This document shows, one piece after another, positions 14,567 through 26,795 of a stretch of 64,000 nt of DNA. The stretch comes from Setophaga petechia (lineage: Eukaryota; Chordata; Aves; Passeriformes; Parulidae), in contig JANCRA010000007.1 in NCBI GenBank assembly GCA_024362935.1, positions 14,138,503-14,202,502 on the forward strand. Direction: 5' to 3'. Made by a program: the position numbers and the translations under genes. The notes beneath the pieces were generated by a model. It did not search any database. It saw nothing but the letters and a program-made list of their open reading frames with translations, and was not told where the DNA came from. The stretch's first letter is position 1. Each line of letters opens with the position of its first letter.

Positions 14567-15055
14567 AATTTTTTTTCTTTCTTTAGCTCTTTTTTTTCCT
14601 ACTGTAAACTTGATCATACAAGGAAGATATTCCTTCACATAGCCATGTGTGTAACTTGCAATTTCTGACACAAAACATGTATTTCTATGTTGTGGTAAGC
14701 GACTGTAATCCTTTTAGCTGTACTGATTCAAAGTGTTTCCTTTCTTTATGAGGGCTTCTTTGCCCTGCTTTTTCCTTTTGAGCAGTTAAACCAAGGCCAG
14801 ACATTATTGTCAATAATCTAAGTAAATAATTCCCTTTTACATAAAGGGAACATAATTAACAGCTTTGTATCAAAGATAAATACAGCCAAGTATTCTTTTG
14901 CAAATGGTAGCCAAGAATGGGTGCCTATAGAAGAGTATTTAAACAAGGCTGGTATGTATAATTGTCCCTCCTTTTCCCTCCAGACCTTAAGCTGTTTGCC
15001 ATCTGAATGATTTTGGAGACCTGTAGAGCTGCTGTGTGGTAAACAACGTTTCTTT

Positions 15056-15077
15056 TACTGCAACAATTGTTGCAGTA
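15056..15077. repeat. 22-bp perfect palindrome with a SOX-like core
   Basis: The 22 bp are a perfect palindrome with no loop, built around the core caacaattgttg. The core overlaps two opposed AACAAT motifs, the known recognition sequence of SOX-family HMG proteins, and an E-box-like CAATTG. Whether it is bound cannot be read from sequence. Confidence 0.9.
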
Positions 15078-15704
15078 CACAATTAGTAAGTGGCTGATTT
15101 CTCTTCCATAAGCTTGTTCAGGGTCTTACCAAACCCAAACAGATCCAGAGCAGCAAACTGCAGTTTTTCCAACTGAATCTAGTGTGGTGACCAAAACCAT
15201 CTAATTTTTAAGACTAATGTTGTAGTTGTTAAGGTTGATACAAGCCCGGAAATTATCCAAAATGAATTTCAGGTCAAAGATAAGTGATATTAACAGTTTT
15301 CAAAACAAAATTTAAACTTTGTAAATTTAAGGAGCTTTTCAGAAAATTGTGTTTTATGGGTGATTGAGAGACTCTTGCATTTCCATGTGTGAGAGGAGAA
15401 ATGTTTGGTTTTCCCTTGTTCAGACTGAAGGTATGCAGAAACTTTATCAGTGATATACAACTGATTGAGACTTTCAGATCAAAATTGTCTTTACTCCACA
15501 AAGCAAATAGCAAATCCTCAAGGGTTGCAATCAGACTGAGTAGGAAATTGCTTATTTCCTGCCCTTTTCTACAAGTCTGCATTCAGTTATCATAGGAAAT
15601 CTGTTATCTAAGGAAAGTAAAAGTGGATGGAAGACATGGTACTGCTTAATCAATAAAATCCAGCTGTTCTAACCTTGGGGTTTTTGCTCATCCTACATGA
15701 AGGA

Positions 15705-15727
15705 CTTACATAATTTCATTATGTAAG
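15705..15727. repeat. Inverted repeat, 10-bp stem with 3-nt loop
   Basis: The arms cttacataat and attatgtaag flank a ttc loop. It is short and AT-rich and may be fortuitous. Confidence 0.85.
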
Positions 15728-16144
15728 ACTAAATAAGAATTTTTTTTCTGGTAGATGAGTATTTATAAATTAATTTTCACATCACTATACTGTACTTTCA
15801 CTTCACTATACTAGACTACTTTCACTCTTTTTCAGGCAAAGCTTCCTGTGACCTGTAGCTTATGTTCCTACTGCTGTAATTCAGATCACACTTTGTTAAG
15901 GGAGATGAGAATTGTTCTGGTAGGTTTTTGAGCATTTAGTCAAGTGTTAGTTTATCAACTATAACTACATTGTATGATACAGTAATTTGCCACAGTTGTT
16001 GCGAGAATTTAAAATGGTAACAAAATTTTGTATGTACGTATTTTACTACAGAAATGTTCCTTGATGTGCAAATATATTCAGAAGGAATTCAAGGTACAGC
16101 TAATTATAGAAGAGGTAACTTTCAAGAATAGGTGCACTTGGCTG

Positions 16145-16160
16145 GTTTGTTTGTTTGTTT
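16145..16160. repeat. (GTTT)4 microsatellite
   Basis: Four perfect GTTT units. Confidence 0.95.
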
Positions 16161-16623
16161 CACAGCAGGTCACTGAATTGTTCATCAGAGGGAAAATTAA
16201 GTAGTATCACTATCACTGTTCTATTTATTTAATAGATTCCAAAATAGCATAATTTATCTTTCCAGTATATGTATAGAAAAAAGGAATAAAAAAGTTGAAG
16301 AAATAATACTTCTTGATTTTTCTGATCTCTGAACCATATGTTGTTGACTTTATGGTTAACAAATACAGATATGAAGTATAATTCAGAAGTGTGTTTGAAA
16401 ATGCCGGAAGACTATAAAAACTAATCTGGGAGAGAATTCTGTATGTTGTGGAAATTTATTATGTAATTTTAAAGAATGAAATTCAAACAAGTTGTTTAGT
16501 GTTTAAAAACACCGTATTGAAGTGGCTCTTCAGTGTTTTTATATATTTTTTGTCTTGCAACAGAGTAGCTGTCATTAAGTGGAACAGGAATGCTAACTGC
16601 AAAGCAAAAGGAAATCAACAATA

Positions 16624-16636
16624 ACACACACACACA
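16624..16636. repeat. (AC)6 microsatellite
   Basis: Six perfect AC units followed by an A-rich stretch. Confidence 0.95.
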
Positions 16637-17287
16637 AAAAAACAAAATGCCAAGCAAAAAACGTATAGCCCAAAATATTAGGAAAAATGAAAATAATGTT
16701 GTAATACAGTAAAAGAAATTGTAGTGAATCCTAACTAGCACAGTAAGAATTTAAAGACATGTGATTTGGTGTTCACAGAGCTATGGTTTCCATGGTATGT
16801 TGATTAAGAAATAGGAAAGTACTCAGAGCTTCCAGGAATGGCCTTCTCTCTGTTAGAAACATAAATTTCAAAAGTGTTACTCCTAAATGTTAAATGACTT
16901 GCTATCAAAAGTGTTGGAAAAGTTCCATGTTGCTTTTTATTTGTTGCTTTAAACTGTTTGATAGCTATTGAAGAACTTTTTGTTACTGCTTGGACTGTAG
17001 AGTAATGCTTCAAAAATACTCCAAGAGATTTTTGTGTTCTGTGGTGGAATGTTTCCTTGGCATTGTGTTAAGGACGGGGCATATCACCTCTGATCTTGCA
17101 TCCAGTGATTATTGTGCTAACTGGGTGCAGTACTGGTTAATAGTGATAGTTTAGCTTGTTGAATTTTTAGCAAAGCATAAGTTGAGATCTGACTATTCAG
17201 GAATCATAGCAGTCTGTTCCTGATTATCTTTAATCTAATGTTCACTTCTTACTTTCCCAGCTACCAAAAAGAATAAAACACAAACTG

Positions 17288-17328
17288 CTGGCTGAGAATG
17301 ATACTACTTTTGTATCATTCTCAGCCAG
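17288..17328. repeat. Perfect inverted repeat, 17-bp stem with 7-nt loop
   Basis: The left arm ctggctgagaatgatac (17288-17304) and the right arm gtatcattctcagccag (17312-17328) are exactly complementary around the loop tactttt. There are no mismatches, which is unusual for neutral sequence. The stem is shorter than a typical pre-miRNA (about 22 bp or more with bulges), so a microRNA call is not supported by length alone. Confidence 0.96.
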
Positions 17329-18160
17329 TGGGTTAATCTTTAATTAAGAGATGTTGTTTTTCTATATACTATGAGTCTCTGAAGTATTGAAGTACTCTGT
17401 ATTTATTCTGAATTATTAGCTTCGACTTCCTAAACTTCTATATGCAAACTAACATTATGTTTGGAAAGTAAAGTTATCTTTCTATTATCCATAAGGCTGA
17501 ATTAATTTTCTTTACAGTCTGTAATATCAATTCTTTAGGTAGAAAAAGAATAAAGTGTAGTCCTTCGCATAGCAGGCAGGAATCCAGGTTGATTTCAACT
17601 GCTGTATGCAGGAGTTTATTAAATATCAGCTGAAGTAGCAGTTCCTTTTTTGACTGAGAGTATTTCAGATACAGTTGTCCTAAAAGCATTATTCAGGTGA
17701 AAATGGGTCTTCTCATAACAAAACCAATGTTTTCTTGGGCTTAGAAGACTAGGACATGGGGATAAAGCTACCTTCCTGGTTTATGCACTTCTGCTGTACT
17801 GAGAAGCTGTCCATTTGCTCTTATTTTATTACATTGGAGGATTGAGTTGCTGGTGGCAGACACAAGGAATTACTCAAAGAATTAAATTGACCATGTGCCT
17901 TCTAAATGGCAACTCCATTGCAAGAGATCTTATGATGAGACACAGGCTTAAAAAAGCACTGCCAAAACTTGGTTAGGAGCTAGCTTGGGTTTTGTGATGA
18001 CCCTTTCGTTTTAGTGAAAGGGAGAGAAATGAGGACATGGGCTAAATTTACCATCCTGAGAAGTAATATCTTCTAGCCCAATGGAAACTAATTAGAATAG
18101 GAAATTGTCAAAGGATCCAGACTATAAGTTAGGCATTCTGTGTGTACTCCAAGTTACATG

Positions 18161-18182
18161 AGGTAATTTTTAAAAATTACCT
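18161..18182. repeat. 22-bp perfect AT-rich palindrome
   Basis: The 22 bp read identically on both strands, starting aggtaattttt and ending aaaaattacct. AT-rich palindromes arise by chance more readily than mixed ones, so little weight is attached. Confidence 0.9.
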
Positions 18183-19500
18183 AAAGGACACACAAAAGAT
18201 GTCTCAGAATGAAGTTTAAGTCTGTATGTGGTCTACTTAGCAAGGCAGAGGATTCTGCTTTTTTATACACCACATGAGAGAGGAAGGCTAGTCCTTTTAT
18301 TAGTGTTATAGCTTACAACATATAATCTCATTTCAGATAAATAATGTTCATGGTATGAAAACTGTTCACATTGAGACCATGTAACTAATCAATCTCAAGT
18401 GTGCAAATGAGTTTTTCAGGTTGTCATCCTAAGTTCTAAAATACTACTTCACTTTTAAGGAAAGCACTTTGTCCCTTAGCTTTTCAGCTTTCTGACCCCA
18501 AATGTTCCTTGGTGGTAGAATGGAGTAGAATTCCCAGGTTTTGTTAGTAATTGCTGTGTGCAAAATGAAGTTCCAGTTTTACAGAATCAGTGTTTTGAGA
18601 GAAGCAGCTGAATGAAAATGAGGGATTTTTGGTATTCAGTTAATAGTAATGAGGTTAATGTAGGTTGTGTTTATGCACAGGATTAGTACAGTAATTTCAG
18701 TTTGTGGGGGAATGCTGTAATATGTACACACACATTGTCTAATAGCATCCTGATCTGGTCGTCTTGAGTGAATTCTTGTTAGTTTCAAGGTGGTTGCTAC
18801 AGAGTAGCAAAAGTAAAACATTTCTTTTTCAAAATATGAATATTTTCTTATGTATTATTATATTTTTGTTTTTCCTTTGCTTAGCATATCTGAGGAAATA
18901 ATTTTATTTCTATTTATATTTTCAGTAGTATGGTTTTCTTTACAATGTGATGGTGTAATTTGGATTTTTATGCATGTCAGAAAAATATTTGTGGTATTTT
19001 TTATTCCTAGGTAAGGATGAGCATGTATACATACATCTTCATTGACAGAAAATAAAATCAGGCTTCAATGTATTTATAATTTATAGTTTGTTTTTTACTT
19101 TGTTGTACTTTTATTTATACAAGACAATTCTAAACTGTACTGTTATTTATCTTCTACAGTTATGTGACCTAAGATGAATTAGCAAATGACTACTTTTATT
19201 TGGTCTGAATGCAGCTGCCCACATACTGAAAACTAAACTTTAATTGAAACTTGATAGTATGTCTTCAAACTTGTTTTGCCTACAGATCACTGTTTTCTGT
19301 TTTTAGAAAAGTTAAATGAAATTAGCACATATAAAATTAGACAGCTCAGATGAGAGTAACATGTCCTAAGAGGTTAGAGAAAGTAATCTGCATTGATTAA
19401 TACATATGTTTCTGAATCCCAAGGCTGCTGTTCCCATTCCTGTTAATAATGTTACAGAATCCTGGTTTTTCTCACCCCTCTTGCACAAACGATTGTTGCT

Positions 19501-19694
19501 TGCTTAGGCAGGTTTTGGTTTGCTGTTCAGCTTCCCAGGTGTCAGCTCTGGGGTAGCGCCGAGTCCCCGTGGCCCCGGTGATGCTGCCTGGGCTGGAGGG
19601 TGGGGACAGTGGCCTGGGGTGGTGCTGACCCTGTGGCAGTCACTCCTCATGCCCACTGATGCTGCCAGCAGAGCCTGTCCTTGAGTGGGCATGA
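19501..19694. other. GC- and CpG-rich patch in intron 1
   Basis: Roughly 190 bp of GC-rich sequence contains several CpGs, for example within gtagcgccgagtccccgtgg. Flanking DNA on both sides is AT-rich, with sharp edges. An open frame on the minus strand (19504-19740) has no recognisable motif. It may be an old inserted repeat or a small CpG-bearing regulatory element. Confidence 0.5.
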
Positions 19695-20059
19695 CAGCAT
19701 GAAAGAATGAGCGCTTCCACATGTTCCAAAAATCAAACAAAAGAGCAGATTTATCACAAAAATGTGTGCAGTTGTTCTGATTATCTGTTTCTAGCTGGGG
19801 AGAGGAATTCTGTAAAGTAGAGGGCTAAGTGGAAGACTGCTAAAAACTGTGCAAAGTCTTGATATTATGTAGTAAAATTGGTTTTAAGTAGGAAAGAAAA
19901 TTTTTCTCATTGCATCGATCATAATAGAGTCATCTTTATTTTAATATAAGTTCTTAAATGTTTTCCTTTGTGTTTTGAACGAGTAAATCCAAACCCCACC
20001 CAACTGACCCAACCAAAGTAATGCAACAGATTCTGTTGATGCTAGATCACAATTACTTG

Positions 20060-20075
20060 TTTTTTTTTTTTTTTT
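20060..20075. repeat. (T)16 homopolymer
   Basis: Sixteen consecutive T in intron 1. No element body is attached. Confidence 0.95.
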
Positions 20076-20460
20076 AAACTACTTTCGGTTAAGAAAGAAA
20101 TGAAGCATGACTAATTGAAAAATAGAAATGGTTTCTGAACTATGTTTGAGTATTTTTGTACATGTTAATTGGCTGTATGTATTTTGGGTTTGTGCATGTG
20201 AATTGCTGTGTGTGCTGGTATAGTATGTATTACCAATTTTAAGAGAATATTCAGCAAGGAGGCAATGAATAATACTTCTAATTACAAATTGATGAACCTC
20301 TACTTGTGAGATAACCTTATTTACTCCCTTTGACTCAGACATGAAAGTGTTTAGAATGTGATAATTTTTTTGCTTTGGTCATGACTAATTCAATATAACA
20401 CCAGTCTTAAATTGTTAGCTATTTTGACTGTAGTACCACTCCTCTTCTGAAATAATTTTT

Positions 20461-20500
20461 TCATGGAATCATAGAATGGTTTGGGTTGGAAGGGACCTTA
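20461..20500 (-). mobile_element. CR1 retrotransposon 3' tail, 40-bp remnant
   Basis: The block with atagaatggtttgggttgga and agggacctta is the reverse complement of the CR1 3' end, whose sense form ends with the ATTCTATG-type octamer repeat. Similarity stops after the acctta, where CR1 would continue with aagatcatct, so this is a severely 5'-truncated insertion. It is truncated far upstream of any ORF and has no coding capacity. The tail motif is typical of bird and other sauropsid genomes. Confidence 0.9.
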
Positions 20501-21191
20501 ACCCAAAGCAGATGTATATTCATGCTAGAAACAGATATAACTAGGCAAACTATGGCGATTTTCTCAGTATTTCAAAAAAAAAAAAAAGAGGGAGAAAGTG
20601 ATGTTAAAACTAGTTTTCCTATTTGCAGCTCTGATATAGTGGGCAGAAACTTCAGTGAAACAAGTAAATCTTGTTATTAATAGATAATTACTAATTAAAA
20701 GCTTATGGAATAGGTTTTGTTGTTTTCAATTTTGAAGTTAAAATACACGTGTATTGGTGGTAAAATCAGGTTTAAAACTTTGAATATGAAATAATAAAGG
20801 CTGGTATGTGTAAAATTATTATTACTTATTTGAACACTTAACATTAATATTACATGTTTAAAATGTCTATAAGGTCCTAGAGTATGAATCAATACAGGTG
20901 ATGCAATACATGAACCATAGCTTGCAATTTTACATTACTGGAAAGTGGAAGAGGAGTCATAGCATAGTAGTCAAGATAAGGGGAATTATGGGGACTTGAG
21001 TTGAGAGGGAAACAGATTTACCCAAGCAAAAAAGAAAAAGTTTACCTTTACTTCAGCTAGAGAAACAGGACAGAGGTATCAGTCCTTAAGCCTTACATCT
21101 TTAACCCCTATTTATGCAGATATTTATTTGTCAGGTCATTTGTACCCTGAAGACAGACTGTACATCTTCTTTTACTGTACATTGCTGGCTG

Positions 21192-21297
21192 AAAAAAAAA
21201 AACAAAACAAGAAACCAAAAATAATAATAGAAAAAAATCAAAACAAAACACCAAAAAAACCCCCTCCAAGCTAACACCCAGCAAAAAACCCCCACCA
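21192..21297. repeat. A/C-only low-complexity tract
   Basis: About 105 bp consist almost only of A with C runs (aaaacaaaacaag, ccaaaaaaacccccctcc-like words). There is almost no T or G on this strand. No source element is recognisable. Confidence 0.9.
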
Positions 21298-21439
21298 TAT
21301 GAAGTAACTTACAGAGCCATATGTTTTGTCCTGTCCCAGTGGGAATGTGTGTTTATAGTTTCTGGCTCAGATGCTTATTGATTCTTATGAATCAATACAC
21401 CTTTATTGTTTGGGTCAGTGACTTGACATTTCTTTAAGT

Positions 21440-21559
21440 AAAAACAAAACAAAAACAACCCCAAAAAACCCCTAGAAACAAACAAACAAACAGAAAAACC
21501 CCCCAAAACCAACAAAGCAAAAAACCCCCCGAAAAATCAACAAACCAACAAAAACCCAA
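21440..21559. repeat. A/C-only low-complexity tract
   Basis: About 120 bp of A and C runs (acaaaacaaaaacaacccc, aaacaaacaaacaaacag) follow the tract at 21192-21297 after 140 bp of normal sequence. It includes a short (AAAC)n stretch. Confidence 0.9.
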
Positions 21560-22101
21560 GGTAACCAGCCAAAATCCTCCTGGTTTTGTTCTATCACTGG
21601 CTAGTTTTCTACCCTGTCTATTCTAATAATCAGGGCTATAACTTGGATTAGACCATCTGGTCCATTTGTTGATAAAGCTATGTTTTGGTTGCAAAGACAC
21701 ATAGGAAGAGGAAGAAGGATTGGCTCGATGCTCTAGGGATAAGTCTGCATGCATTAATAAAAGTGAAAACCTTTGTTTTTTCATCTTCAGGGACTTCTGC
21801 AGCATTTATAGGTTCAGAGGAGCTTGTGAAAGATTCAGAGTTATCAGAGATGAAATTTTTTGGATGTCTGAGTATGTTTGGGTAAAAATACTGATAGCAT
21901 GAACAAATTTGTTTTCTGGGTTAGCTTTGTCACAACATGAATATTGATGTAGGCTGGTAAGTGGAGAGGCCCTCAAACAGCTCTTTTGTCTCTCCAGCAG
22001 CTCAGTCCTTGCATCAGGTTTGTCTATGCTAAAATCTTGTCCTAAGCCTAGGGAGTATCCTGGAGGGAGAGTGTGTGTACATAAGAGAGTGAGTTAATTG
22101 T

Positions 22102-22142
22102 AAAACAAACAAACTCCAACAAAACAAAACCCCAAACTCACA
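22102..22142. repeat. A/C-rich low-complexity tract
   Basis: A 40-bp (AAAC)-type stretch with ccc interruptions, the third such tract within 1 kb. Confidence 0.85.
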
Positions 22143-23362
22143 CCGAGGGAAGGAGGGAAGAATTTTATTACAGTGAGTTGGAATTTGTGTTCAAGTATAT
22201 AATTCTGTCATCACTTTTTCTCTGTTAAGTATTTGATTTATTTTTATACTTTTCTACTGTTTTACTTCAGCCGTCTCATGAACAGCCTACCTAACAACAG
22301 TTTGAATCTGGCATCCAGCAGGGCTGACATTCTCATAATTGATATGCCTGTGTTGATGAAAAATTTTCCCCACTTAGGTTCCAGCAGAACTCTCTGATTA
22401 CAGGGACTGCAGAGCACAGCAGAAAATCATACATTTTTAAAAATGTATTTTTTGGATGATTGATGATCACTTTATTAAATATCACTGTTGCTATGTCTCT
22501 GAGTAATGAAATTAAAACACTCCTCTGAGCTCCAGAGTCTGTTTTTTTTTCCCCTACTAGCCTTTGTTGTATGCAATTACTTAGAACTTTGTGTAAAACA
22601 TGCTTTGTTTTATAAACTATTAGTACAGATTGGAGTTTGCTTAGTTTATAGTTTTCTGTTATTCCTGTGGTTATCTGCATGAGAAGAAATCAGTGTAGGA
22701 AAAGATTTCTGTGGGTCTGAGGGATTCCAACTTCATGTTATAGGTAATAGTAGTGGACTTTTAGAGGAAATATAGTAGTTTCATCATTTTTGAATCCCAT
22801 AAAATGTGAAAAGTGAATGAAGTTTTCAAAGTTTTCCATTTGAATATTTAGAACTCTTTCTGTTCAGCCAGTCAATAATGAGGAGACTTTGTTTCCATGG
22901 AGAGCCCTTTAAAATGTATTTGAAGTCAGGTTTTCTTTAAACACCACAGTACAATAATCTGATATATGACTTAATCTTGAGGGAGAAGCTTGCTTCACAG
23001 AAAGTTCATTTTATTCAGCAGAAATCTTTTGCAACCTGGGGTGAGGGCCACTGGATGCTTCTAGGCCATGGTGGCTGCCAGTGTGGACATCAGGTGAAAA
23101 CTACACACCACTTTCAGTTTATTGGGCATTTTACAGGTGTTAATAAATTGAAGCATTTGAATTATGCGTGGTGCATCCCATGGTACCAGTGAGGACTTAG
23201 AAAGTGACCAAGAAGAAAAAACATCCTTGAATCCTTTTCTTCAGTTTTAGATCTGCAGACAAATTTGGGATTTGTTATACATAAGACTTCAGCTTTTGTA
23301 ACCTGCAGATGCCATTTTCCTTTTTAAACTACTTGATGAGGATTAAAGCCATAATTTAAACT

Positions 23363-23381
23363 AAAAAAAAAAAAAAAAAAA
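23363..23381. repeat. (A)19 homopolymer
   Basis: Nineteen consecutive A, the longest homopolymer noticed. Upstream sequence does not resemble a retrocopy. Confidence 0.95.
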
Positions 23382-23750
23382 GAGCTGATCTTACAGTTCA
23401 TGCTTTCCCTCCCCAACTCCCCAATTTCCTTCAGCTGAATCTGAAATGCAGAGATATTATTTATTTCTCAAATGTATCCCCTAGTTACATGTATTACTTC
23501 AATGCCTTGTTGCTGAATAAACTAGAATCAGATATTTGGAAGATGTGAATTACTTATGTATGAATCAGTACTTTTTTTTTTTTTTCCTAAGGCTTAATTA
23601 AGCCCTTTCTTCTTTTAAGAAGTAGTTAAGGTGAAATTTTTAATGTCATGTGATACTTGCATAGGCTTGTCAATGAATCTCATTCACAAATAAATTATGG
23701 GAGGGGGCACCTGCATCTTGAAAAGCTGTGTGAGGTAATTATGCAGCACA

Positions 23751-23806
23751 GTAAATGGAGAAAGTCTCTTATGGTAAGAGACTTATCCATGGTAAATGGA
23801 GAAAGT
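23751..23806. repeat. 15-bp direct repeat flanking a 10-bp-stem hairpin
   Basis: The sequence gtaaatggagaaagt occurs at 23751-23765 and 23792-23806. Between them aagtctctta (23762-23771) and taagagactt (23775-23784) form a perfect inverted repeat with a 3-nt loop. The arrangement could arise from a templated replication slippage event. Confidence 0.93.
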
Positions 23807-26780
23807 TTCAAGCTGATGAGTAGGTTCAGTAAAACACATCTTGTGAATAGTGCACAGTGTGACAACCTGCTTTGATGAACTCTTCAATCTTTATGCTGCT
23901 GCAAACTCTTTAGCAAAATAATTAATATAAAATTTAAAAGAAAAAATTGGAGTTCTAGGCCCTGTAATAACATTATCACATTGCCACAGAATTGCAAGAT
24001 ATAAACAAGCAGCATTCAAGATTGCAATTTCCATAGTAGCTTTATTATCTGTCATTGTAAACTTGTGCTCTGATGAAGGTCAAGCAAATTAAAACTCAAT
24101 ACTTTTTGATGATTTAACAGTAGTTATACTTTAATTTCCTCTTATTCTTATTTAATCTTACCAAAAGAGCTAGAAATTTAAATTGACCTATGCTCTCACC
24201 TCTGTTCATTACCTTTTCTGCTCAGGTGACAATAACTGCCTGCTTTGTCATGCATAATTTATAGGCAGAGTGAGTGTTCAGAGGTAACATATTTTTGTAA
24301 CATATGCTGTATCTGCTGCTTTGATAAATTTTGAAACCAAAAACTGCAGACTCATGAGACAGAACAATGCCTGCCTCACTGGCCCTCTGCTACTCATGCA
24401 ACTCTGCCAGGGCTGCTGCTGAGCACTCAGGCCTCTGAGGAGCTTCAAAGAGTTGCTGTTTTCATTTAGAAAATGACCTATTCAAAGTAGGAGCTTCACA
24501 CAGAAATTTTGGTACCGGCAGATTCAGTCCTCCCTTGGAACAGGATGCATTATGAGAGCCAAGACTGGACACAATGTATTCTTATTTTCCACTAGTCCAA
24601 CTTCTGATTGCTTAAAAAGGCAATGTTCAATGTCAATGTCATGCATCAATTCCTAGCATTGCATCACTGCACACAAGAGGAGGGATGATCTCTGTACTGC
24701 TTTAAGTTATTCCTGTTATTTAAGGTGATGAAGATAAAAAAGTCAAAGAGAATTCACTGAGCTTGTTCTCATTCTATATAGCATAAGTAACAATTAATGG
24801 TGATGTAATATGCAAGTCATAAATTTGTCAGTCTTTTTCTCTCTGCCTCAGATTTCAGTCAGTAAATTTGGAACAACTGTGTGTGTTTCCTTGTACCATA
24901 AATATATCAGGTGCTGTATTTGTAGTCTACAGATGTTGACATTGGATAATTTGGATGCTGCTACTTACTGTCTAGAAGTGAACCAAAGTAATATAAGCTA
25001 CCTAAATTTAACTTGAAAGAACAAAAAATTCCTTGTAGATTAAAAACTTTCGTCTGCCATTTATGCATGAGAGTAATGAGATTAGCATTACCTAGAATTG
25101 TTTCCATAGCAGTGGGTAATAAATCAAGTCACATCTACTTGATTAAATAATAGTACTTGTACATTTTTTACAATGTGATGTAGCTGGTCTTTTAGAGGGA
25201 AATGCTGAGTCTAATATAATTATTTCAATGTAATCATTAAAACAGTTGGCAAGTAAATCTGCATTTTCAATATTTGGAAAAGTAGAGCTGTATATCTTTG
25301 CTCCAGATTCCTGCACGTCTGTGTGCTCTCTGACTGCCCCCTGTACCAAGTTGTTGCAGTCTGAAAGCTGCATGGCACTCTGTAGTTTCAGAGTGAGAAG
25401 TGTTGTGTGCTAGTAAATAGTTCTGATTGCTCAATTGGCTGACCTGCTGCTCTTCATGTATTTATGTGCTGCATACTGGAACTTGTTTTCCTACATCAGG
25501 ATAGGCTTAGATATGGCTTTATATCCTACAGAGAGCTGCCTTTAATTCATTGTGCTTTCCTTTATGATTGTAATACAAGGAGAATAAATGTTATGTGCTA
25601 CTCTTGGATCAAAAATGCCTTAGAGATGACTTTTATTGAATTTGGCAGATGACAGAATGCTTCTCTGGCAGTCTTCAAATTATTGTTATACATGTGTTTT
25701 ATGATATTACCAACCTGTTATGTTTGTGAGTCTCTCAGGATTTTTTTTTTGTCCCACTGCCTTTCTCCTTCCTCTTTTATGCTGTAATCTTTAAAACCTT
25801 CTGAAAAATCATACATCTATTTATAAAAATGTATATGCAAATAAATTTTATTTGAGGCTCTCCATTGAGGATTGCCACTAAAATATTGAAAACTTGCTAT
25901 TTTACATATAAAGAAAACTCAAGTGTTTAAGTCCATCCCTTTTATGTGAAAATATTTCATTTGAGTCAAATGAAGTTCTCAAATTCCTGTCAGCAAGTTT
26001 TTGAGGAGAAAACCTGTTCTTTCAGCTAAGGAAATGAGTGGTTAATTCCTTTTATGTAAGGACCAATATTCCTATTTTGGAGTAGCTATAGTACTTTGTA
26101 CTTTGTCTTTTAAGCTGGGCATAGTTTTTCCTAATCCACATATTCTGTGTGATTTTGGGGCACTAGAAATGTGATTTTGAACATTAGTTTTAGTCACAGG
26201 TGCTAGTTGCCTTGCTACTCTGTATTTCACAGAAGAGGGAAAGAATTTCCTTCTGCAGTTCAGTCTAGGCATCTTCTCTTGGATACCTCTGATAGCACGA
26301 GTGAGAGATGATTGGGAAGTCAATGCAGTGAGTGAGAGCATCCTGTTTGCTAGGAGGCAAAACCTCCCTTCTGTGATTGAGCAGGATGGAGAAAAACACA
26401 CAACTGAGAAGAAACTGTGAAGTTTCACTGCACTGACAAAGCAGTTTGAAACTTATTTTGTAAATGGTGCTTGAGTATATCTTAGTGAAATAAACTTTCT
26501 ACTTTTGGAACTTTTTAATGACTTACTTAATTGACTTCCTGGCAGTGAGTAGTTATTTCATTATTCTTCTTACTGCTGGATCTACCACTTAGTCATTTTG
26601 TGAAAACTATGCTTGTAATCTTGATCCTGTAGATCAGAAATTATTTACTAGTCATACTTCTCTTAAAGTTAGAAAAAATTAAATGTGGTTTCTTTTCTAT
26701 CTTTCATTCTTTCATGGCAGTAAAAAAAAGTGCCAAGAGGTAATGACTGAAAATCTTGGAATTGCATATTACTTAATGCT

Positions 26781-26795
26781 GACAACAACAACAAA
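26781..26795. repeat. (AAC)4-type microsatellite
   Basis: Short run of gacaacaacaacaaaa, four ACA/AAC units. Confidence 0.85.

Noticed and set aside
4703..23381. Poly(A) runs as tails of processed pseudogenes
   Set aside because: Sequence upstream of the (A)18 and (A)19 runs has no coding remnant, and no target-site duplications were seen.
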